A DNA stretch of 7,485 bases from Opitutales bacterium (GTDB taxonomy: Bacteria > Verrucomicrobiota > Verrucomicrobiia > Opitutales > T3Sed10-336). The position numbers and the translations under genes were made by a program. The stretch lies in contig SLOW01000302.1 of NCBI GenBank assembly GCA_007132315.1, positions 1-7,485 on the forward strand, in the 5' to 3' direction. Of this stretch, positions 1-4,553 are shown piece by piece. The notes beneath the pieces were generated by a model. The model ran no database searches and was not told where the DNA came from. It was given only the letters and a program-made list of their open reading frames with translations. Numbering within the stretch: the first letter of the stretch is position 1; every line of letters begins with the position of its first letter.

Positions 1-965
1 CCTGCGACTTGCATCCGAATTATCCTTCGACCCGCTGGGCGGAACAACTGGGGCTCCCGGTTGTGCGCGTCCAGCACCATCACGCCCATGTGTTGTCGTG
101 CCTGGCCGAACACCATGAGACCGGAAGGGTACTCGGTGTGTCCTGGGACGGGACCGGCTACGGTACCGACGGAACCATCTGGGGCGGGGAGTTCATGATT
201 GTTTCCCTGGAGGAACCGGGGTTCCGGCGATTCGCATCCTTGCGACCGTTCATCCTGCCCGGCGGGGAAGCGGCGATCCGCCGCCCGGCACTGACCGCGT
301 ATGGACTGCTCCGCGAGCTGCCCAGGCCGGGAAACCGGCGGGAATCCGCTTCCCGGAGGATTCCCGGTCTCGATAAAAACGAACGGGCCATCTTGGAACG
401 GATGGCTGCCCGCGGACTGAATGTTCCCCTGACGAGCAGTGTGGGCCGTTTGTTCGACGGTGTGGCCGCTCTGCTGGGATTGGGCGAACAAGTCGCGTTC
501 GAGGGCCAGCTCGCGATGAAACTCGAGTTCCTCGCGGCGACTTCAAACGACTCCGCCCGATATCCCTTCAAGATTTCGTATCCGAAGATTGATGACAGAA
601 TTTCCGATGCTCCCGCGGTCGTACTGGACTGGCTTCCCATGTTGACGGCCGTACTGAAGGAGATCGCGCTCGACGAACGTGCTTCCGTGATCTCCCGACG
701 GTTTCACAACACCCTCGCCGCCATGGTCGCGACTGTGTCAAACGAGGCCCCGGATCTGCCGGTGGTTCTGACCGGAGGGTGTTTTCAGAACAAGGTGCTC
801 CTGGAAGCGACGGTGGAACTCCTGGAGGCCGAACGGATTGCCGTCCTGACCCACCGCGACGTTCCCCCAAACGACGGCGGCATCGCCGTCGGCCAGATCC
901 TCGCCGCCTCCTTCACTTCCCTGGAGGGCACCGCTCCGCCGGTGCCGAAACGGCCTCGAACATGA
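1..965 (+). CDS. hypF: Carbamoyltransferase HypF, C-terminal part (5' end outside window)
   Basis: HypF uses carbamoyl phosphate and ATP to make a carbamoyl-adenylate and transfers the carbamoyl group to the C-terminal Cys of HypE, the first step in making the CN ligands of the [NiFe]-hydrogenase active site (family knowledge). The visible frame starts at base 3 with CDLHPNYPST and gives 320 residues ending at TGA 963-965. HypF is normally about 750-800 residues, so the acylphosphatase, zinc-finger and YrdC-like domains lie upstream and only the Kae1-like domain is seen. Its hallmarks are intact: VQHHHAH (His 25-27 and 29 of the visible part, metal binding), DGTGYGTDGTIWGGEF, SSVGRLFDGVAALLGL, LTGGCFQNKVLLE and the closing PPNDGGIAVGQ. 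The TTG at base 9 is an internal Leu codon, not a start. The gene lies 86 nt before hypC on the same strand. I see no damage. Confidence 0.96.
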   Translation, partial: CDLHPNYPSTRWAEQLGLPVVRVQHHHAHVLSCLAEHHETGRVLGVSWDGTGYGTDGTIWGGEFMIVSLEEPGFRRFASLRPFILPGGEAAIRRPALTAYGLLRELPRPGNRRESASRRIPGLDKNERAILERMAARGLNVPLTSSVGRLFDGVAALLGLGEQVAFEGQLAMKLEFLAATSNDSARYPFKISYPKIDDRISDAPAVVLDWLPMLTAVLKEIALDERASVISRRFHNTLAAMVATVSNEAPDLPVVLTGGCFQNKVLLEATVELLEAERIAVLTHRDVPPNDGGIAVGQILAASFTSLEGTAPPVPKRPRT

Positions 966-1023
966 CGATCCACCTGTCCTCAACGCGCTGCCATCGCACA
1001 AGACGCCGTCTCCCGTTCCCTAT

Positions 1024-1044
1024 TCATAACTCATAATTCATAAT
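1024..1044 (+). repeat. Three tandem 7-bp repeats (TCATAAY) before hypC
   Basis: Read directly: TCATAAC at 1024-1030, then TCATAAT at 1031-1037 and at 1038-1044, head to tail with no gaps. The array ends 7 nt before the hypC ATG, in the only AT-rich piece of an otherwise GC-rich neighbourhood. It fills the position where hypC's ribosome binding site would be expected, and no GGAGG-like site is visible there. Two copies contain CATAAT, one mismatch from a -10 box, but I found no convincing -35 box. It may be an operator, an unstructured translation enhancer, or a simple-sequence tract. The repeat itself is certain; any function is unknown. Confidence 0.85.
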
Positions 1045-1051
1045 TTTCACA

Positions 1052-1306
1052 ATGTGTCTCGCCGTACCAGGTCAAGTGTTGAGTGTCGCCGGAGAAGCCC
1101 CGTACGGACTGACCGGACGGGTCAGCTTCGGCGGTGTTGTCAAGGAGGTGAGTCTCGCCTATGTTCCCGACGCCCGGCCGGGCGAATACGTTATTGTGCA
1201 CGTGGGATTCGCCCTGAGCAAAGTGGACGAAACCGAGGCCAACCGGGTTTTTGAATACATCCGCGCGATCGGGGAATTGGACGAACTGACGGAGGATCAA
1301 CCGTGA
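1052..1306 (+). CDS. hypC: Hydrogenase maturation chaperone HypC
   Basis: HypC/HupF-family chaperone of 84 residues, a typical length. It binds HypD to form the scaffold on which Fe(CN)2CO is assembled, then delivers the iron to the hydrogenase large-subunit precursor (family knowledge). The N-terminus MCLAVPGQV is the family signature; Cys2, exposed after Met removal, is the iron-binding and partner-binding residue. The second conserved site, His50 in VHVGFAL, is present, followed by the usual acidic helical tail. The ATG at 1052 is the only start that gives the required Met-Cys N-terminus. No Shine-Dalgarno site is seen before it; instead there is an AT-rich tandem repeat. The stop codon overlaps the hypD start (GTGA), so hypD translation is probably coupled to this gene. 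Confidence 0.97.
   Translation: MCLAVPGQVLSVAGEAPYGLTGRVSFGGVVKEVSLAYVPDARPGEYVIVHVGFALSKVDETEANRVFEYIRAIGELDELTEDQP
1291..1295 (+). promoter_or_regulatory. Ribosome binding site GGAGG for hypD
   Basis: GGAGG lies inside the 3' end of hypC, 7 nt before the GTG at 1303. It supports GTG 1303 as the hypD start, although an in-frame ATG at 1312 (residue 4) is also possible. Confidence 0.75.
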
Positions 1307-2436
1307 AGTATATGGACGAATACCGCGACGCCGCCGACGCCCGGCGGTTCGCGCGGGCCATCGCTCGCGTCACCACCCGGCCCTGGAAGATCATGGAGGT
1401 TTGCGGCGGCCAAACCCACGCCATCGTCCGTTTCGGCATCGAGGACCTGCTTCCCGATGGAGTTACCTTGATCCACGGTCCGGGTTGTCCGGTCTGTGTG
1501 ACACCGGTCGAAATGATCGACAAGGCGATCGAACTGGCCGGGCGTTCCGAAGTGATCCTGTGCTCGTTTGGCGACATGCTCCGCGTACCCGGGTCGCGGA
1601 CGAGTTTGTTGGAGGCGAAGGCCGCCGGCGGGCGGGTGAAGGTGGTGTATTCTCCGATGAAGGCGGTCGAGCTGGCCCGCGCGAATCCCGACCGGGAAGT
1701 GGTCTTTTTCGCGGTGGGTTTCGAAACCACAGCGCCGGCCAACGCCATGGCGGTGTTTCAAGCGGCCCGGGACGGGCTTGAAAACTTCTCAATGCTGGCG
1801 TCCCACGTGCTGGTCCCTCCGGCGATGGAGGCGATCCTGGCGGCTCCCGGCAATGAGGTGCGGGGATTTCTGGGGGCGGGGCACGTTTGCGCGGTGATGG
1901 GAATCGATGAATACCGGCCGTTGGCTCGGCGTTACGGAGTTCCGATCGTGGTTACCGGTTTTGAACCGCTGGATCTGCTGCACGGGATCCACCTTTGTGT
2001 GAAACAACTGGAAGAAGGGCGCGCCGACGTGGAAAACCAGTACGTGCGGTCGGTGCGGCCGGAAGGAAACCTCAAGGCAATGGAACTGATGCGGGAGGTG
2101 TTCGTCGTCGGTCCGCGAACGTGGCGCGGAATCGGATCCATTCCAGACAGCGGACTGGTGTTGCGGGAAACGTATCGGGATTTTGATGCGGAGCGACGTT
2201 TTGGTCCGACCGACAGCCACACGGAAGAAACCTCCGAGTGTATCAGCGGCCTGGTGCTGCAAGGCCGCAGGAAACCGTTCGAATGTCCCGCCTTCGGCGC
2301 CCGCTGCACACCGGATCAACCACTGGGCGCCCCCATGGTGTCTTCGGAGGGCGCTTGCGCTGCCTATTACCGGTATCGGGGAGATCATCTCGAGACCAGT
2401 GAAACTTCCTACGGAGGTGACCATGGAAAAGAATAA
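1303..2436 (+). CDS. hypD: Hydrogenase maturation Fe-S protein HypD
   Basis: HypD is the iron-sulfur scaffold that, with HypC, holds the iron while its CN and CO ligands are added (family knowledge). It is 377 residues, the normal size. All signature cysteines are present: Cys34 in CGGQTH, Cys62 and Cys65 in GPGCPVC (28 residues after Cys34, the same gap I recall for E. coli Cys41 and Cys69), and Cys313, 328, 335 and 352, which form an exact C-x14-C-x6-C-x16-C [4Fe-4S] motif. Other family landmarks are GFETTAP and GAPMVSSEGAC. The start is GTG, overlapping the hypC stop by 4 nt and preceded by GGAGG. The last 14 nt overlap hypE. The gene looks complete and functional. Confidence 0.99.
   Translation: MKYMDEYRDAADARRFARAIARVTTRPWKIMEVCGGQTHAIVRFGIEDLLPDGVTLIHGPGCPVCVTPVEMIDKAIELAGRSEVILCSFGDMLRVPGSRTSLLEAKAAGGRVKVVYSPMKAVELARANPDREVVFFAVGFETTAPANAMAVFQAARDGLENFSMLASHVLVPPAMEAILAAPGNEVRGFLGAGHVCAVMGIDEYRPLARRYGVPIVVTGFEPLDLLHGIHLCVKQLEEGRADVENQYVRSVRPEGNLKAMELMREVFVVGPRTWRGIGSIPDSGLVLRETYRDFDAERRFGPTDSHTEETSECISGLVLQGRRKPFECPAFGARCTPDQPLGAPMVSSEGACAAYYRYRGDHLETSETSYGGDHGKE
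2413..2417 (+). promoter_or_regulatory. Ribosome binding site GGAGG that fixes the hypE start
   Basis: GGAGG lies 5 nt before ATG 2423, within the end of hypD. The hypE frame is open much further upstream (to an ATG at 2183), but that stretch lies in hypD and has no HypE homology, so this site decides the start. Confidence 0.85.
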
Positions 2437-3544
2437 CGTAACCCGGGACAGCGCGAATCGTCCGACGACGCACCCGTGCCCGCCCGACCATTCCGACGGC
2501 AACGGGGTGTTTCCCGTTTGTCCGGTGCCACATGCCGCCAATCAAACGATCCAGATGGCGCACGGCGGGGGAGGGCGCAGGTCACGCGAGTTATTGGAAA
2601 ACTGCTTTCTGTCCGCGTTCGCCAATCCCGCTTTGAATTTCCTGCACGACGGAGCCGTCCTGGAAGTCGGCGAGGAAACGCTCGCCTTCAGTACCGATTC
2701 CCACGTCGTCAGTCCGCTCTTTTTCCCTGGAGGCGACATCGGCAAACTTGCGGTGTGGGGCACCGTCAACGATCTCTTGATGTGCGGAGCGCAACCGCTT
2801 TGGCTGAGCGCCGGTTTTATCCTGGAGGAAGGGCTTCCCATGGAGACGCTGCAACGCGTGGTGGACTCGATGCGGACCGCGGCGCTCGAGTCCGGCGTGA
2901 CGCTGGTGACCGGAGACACCAAAGTCGTCGATCGCGGCAAAGGAGACGGTTTGTACATCAACACATCCGGGATCGGACGAATCGCCTGCCGCGAGGTGGG
3001 TCCCGCCCGGATCCGCCCCGGCGACGCCGTCCTGATCAGCGGCGACCTGGCCCGCCACGGCATCGCCGTGATGGCGTTGCGCGAAGGGCTCGACTTCGAA
3101 AACGAAATCGCCAGCGACTGCGCCTGCCTGGCCCGGCCGGTTCAAGCTCTGTTCGAAGCCGGAATCGACGTGCACTGCCTGCGCGACCTCACCCGCGGCG
3201 GCTTGGCCTCGGCTCTGGTCGAAATCGCCACCGATACCTGCATGGATTGCCGGATCGAAGAAACCAGCATCTCCGTTGATCCGACCGTCCGGGGCGCCTG
3301 CGAACTGCTCGGACTTGACCCCCTCCACGTCGCCAACGAAGGCCGCTTCGTCGCTTTTCTTCCCCCTGAGCAAGCCGAGAAAGCCTGCTCCATCCTGGCG
3401 ACATTCGAATCATCCGTCGCAATCATCGGAACCGTTACCCCATCATCCCCCGACACCCGCGGCCGCGTTATCCTCAAAAGCCCGATCGGAGTCGATCGCA
3501 TCGTCGATATGCTAAGCGGCGAACAACTCCCGCGCATCTGCTGA
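2423..3544 (+). CDS. hypE: Hydrogenase maturation protein HypE (carbamoyl dehydratase)
   Basis: HypE receives a carbamoyl group from HypF on its C-terminal Cys and dehydrates it with ATP to a thiocyanate, the donor of the CN ligands (family knowledge). From ATG 2423 it is 373 residues, somewhat longer than the usual 330-350. The core begins near residue 43 with IQMAHGGGGRRSRELL. Further family landmarks are FSTDSHVVSPLFFPGGDIGK (residues 89-108), GTVNDLLMCGAQPLWLSAGF and VTGDTKVVDRGKGDG, the PurM/AIR-synthetase-like ATP-binding fold. It ends in PRIC with Cys373 as the carbamoylated residue. The first 42 residues are an extension rich in His and Cys (His17, Cys19, His23, Cys33, His37); CPVPHAANQ just before the core resembles longer HypE forms I recall. 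The start overlaps hypD by 14 nt. The gene is complete. Confidence 0.98.
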   Translation: MEKNNVTRDSANRPTTHPCPPDHSDGNGVFPVCPVPHAANQTIQMAHGGGGRRSRELLENCFLSAFANPALNFLHDGAVLEVGEETLAFSTDSHVVSPLFFPGGDIGKLAVWGTVNDLLMCGAQPLWLSAGFILEEGLPMETLQRVVDSMRTAALESGVTLVTGDTKVVDRGKGDGLYINTSGIGRIACREVGPARIRPGDAVLISGDLARHGIAVMALREGLDFENEIASDCACLARPVQALFEAGIDVHCLRDLTRGGLASALVEIATDTCMDCRIEETSISVDPTVRGACELLGLDPLHVANEGRFVAFLPPEQAEKACSILATFESSVAIIGTVTPSSPDTRGRVILKSPIGVDRIVDMLSGEQLPRIC

Positions 3545-3752
3545 TGACGTGGCCGCCGTTGCGGATGGACGTGAGACCGGTGGCGATCACTTCCGGGGAC
3601 GGTGAACACAGAGAGGTGGCTCCGAACACGTGTTTGAAACGCATTCCTTCGCTTGCGAGACGATCGATGTGGGGTGTCTTCACATCGGGATTGGCAAAGG
3701 AACCCGAGTCGCGTGCGCCGTGGTCGTCGAAGACGATCATGACGCGTCCGTT
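3545..3752 (-). pseudogene. Sulfatase remnant (N-terminal part only)
   Basis: On the minus strand the frame reads VMIVFDDHGARDSG, then PDVKTPHIDRLASEGMRF, then TSLCSPSPEVIATGL. This is the start of a formylglycine-dependent sulfatase: paired metal-binding Asp residues, TPxIDRLAxEGMRF, and the active-site region. It is broken in three ways. The active-site motif CxPxR reads CSPSP, so the conserved Arg is Pro. Homology stops after about 65 residues (IRNGGH), at the hypE stop codon, whereas sulfatases are about 450-550 residues. No start codon with a ribosome site precedes it: the frame reads directly upstream into a TGA at 3753-3755. Sulfatases desulfate sulfated polysaccharides and are abundant in Planctomycetota and Verrucomicrobiota. 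I regard it as a pseudogene fragment. Confidence 0.75.
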
Positions 3753-3968
3753 TCAGCGTTCCTCCCATATCGACTGGACATCGTGGATCAACGGCTGCGG
3801 TAACGCGAACTCGAAACGGTGCAGATTCACATCGCCATCGTCTCCGCCCCGCCGCGGCGGAGACGTCGGTCAGCTCGGGACGATAAAAGCCCAGGAGCGG
3901 CGGCTTGACCTTGCAAACCCTCAATCACCACGCGGAAACGCAAGCCATCGGGCGCATCATACGGTCAT
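3753..3968 (-). pseudogene. Unrecognised coding remnant spread over three frames
   Basis: I do not recognise the family. Protein-like sequence appears in three successive minus-strand frames. The first reads YDAPDGLRFRVVIEG (from about 3961), the second KPPLLGFYRPELTDVS (to about 3855), and the third GDVNLHRFEFALPQPLIHD followed by VQSIWEER and a TGA at 3753-3755. Taken together they resemble one protein segment carrying two frameshifts near 3905 and 3855. An AAGGAG lies just before an ATG at 3968-3966, but that reading stops after three codons (MTV). The last frame is the same as that of the sulfatase remnant to its left, separated only by the TGA. Joining the three pieces into one gene is inference; it could also be several small scraps. 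Confidence 0.45.
3839..3865. repeat. Perfect 10-bp GC-rich inverted repeat
   Basis: CGTCTCCGCC at 3839-3848 and GGCGGAGACG at 3856-3865 are exact reverse complements, with a 7-nt loop (CCGCCGC). No T-run follows on either strand, so it is not a canonical intrinsic terminator, although it lies about 300 nt downstream of hypE. It sits at the second apparent frameshift of the surrounding remnant, where a hairpin could promote slippage. Confidence 0.7.
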
Positions 3969-4035
3969 ACTCCTTGTTAATGTTTCCAGCTCCGACAGAA
4001 ACCGTAGGGGTCGGGTTGAACAGTTGAGGATCATG

Positions 4036-4423
4036 GGGCCGTAGGGATAGTCTTTGACCGGGGCGCACCAAGCGTCCCAGTCGAGATGATCGGGAGGGCT
4101 TTTCCTTTCGTCCCACTGATCCCGGGGCAGACGTTGCCGGATGTTCATTCCGGCAGGCGTCCCGCATTCGAATCGCGTCAGTTTTCCGAGCGTCTCATTC
4201 TGGATGAGAGCGCGGAATCGCTGAAACACTCCCCAGGAACGCTGCCAGGAGCCGGTTTGCCAGACTCGCTTGTTCCCGGTGACGGCGTCCATCAATGCGC
4301 GCCTTGGGCGAGCCCCCAAGTGAAAGGCTTTTCGCCGTAAATATCCAGACCGGCATAGTCGGGCATGATCCGATCGATACGCGCGTCCACGTCCGGGGTG
4401 TCGGGATCGAGCGCTTGATTCAT
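4036..4423 (-). pseudogene. Gfo/Idh/MocA-family oxidoreductase remnant, frameshifted
   Basis: These NAD(P)-dependent dehydrogenases act mostly on sugars and related polyols. On the minus strand one frame reads AGLDIYGEKPFTWGLAQG, containing the conserved EKP motif with the catalytic Lys. It then stops (AQGAH and TGA), but the neighbouring frame continues at once with RALMDAV, then KRVWQTGSWQRS, LGKLTRFECGTPAGM and DWDAWCAPVKDYPYG. A single missing base at about 4298-4301 (GGC-CGC-GCA reduced to GGC-GC-GCA) explains the break. The nearest in-frame ATG is at 4423-4421. The NAD-binding Rossmann N-terminus (roughly 90-110 residues) and most of the C-terminal half are absent from a family of about 350-450 residues. 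The GSWQRS version of the motif is typical of PVC-group members. It lies downstream of the large cytochrome gene on the same strand. Confidence 0.8.
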
Positions 4424-4553
4424 CGTGAAAGTGTACGGTAATCTTCTTGCTGCATGCTTGCCGGGTCTTTGATCGATAGGAAAATTCGATTTCAAATGAT
4501 TTAATTCTCTTATTGGAAATTTCGGGGTTGGCCGCGTTAACAGGCGGTACGTG
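4424..4553. other. AT-richer spacer, no gene seen
   Basis: This stretch lies between the stop of the large minus-strand gene and the oxidoreductase remnant. It is visibly richer in A and T than its surroundings. The only potential stem I see is a 4-bp CCGC/GCGG pair near 4534, too weak to call a terminator. No convincing start site or promoter is seen. Confidence 0.5.

Noticed and set aside
158..640. Antisense open frames within hypF and the other hyp genes
   Set aside because: They are antisense or out-of-frame shadows of strongly conserved hyp coding sequence.
1011..1051. Sigma-70 promoter before hypC using CATAAT as a -10 box
   Set aside because: No acceptable -35 box lies at the right distance, and the CATAAT matches are part of the tandem repeat.
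2183..2422. Upstream extension of the hypE frame to an ATG at 2183
   Set aside because: This part overlaps conserved hypD coding sequence, has no HypE homology, and a good GGAGG site fixes the start at 2423.
3544..4044. Plus-strand open frame starting with an ATG that overlaps the hypE stop (TGATG), resembling translational coupling
   Set aside because: It is the antisense of the sulfatase and neighbouring remnants, its product has no recognisable motif, and no ribosome site specific to it is seen.
4530..4550. Possible terminator after the large minus-strand gene
   Set aside because: Only a 4-bp CCGC/GCGG stem with an 8-nt loop and no T-run could be found.
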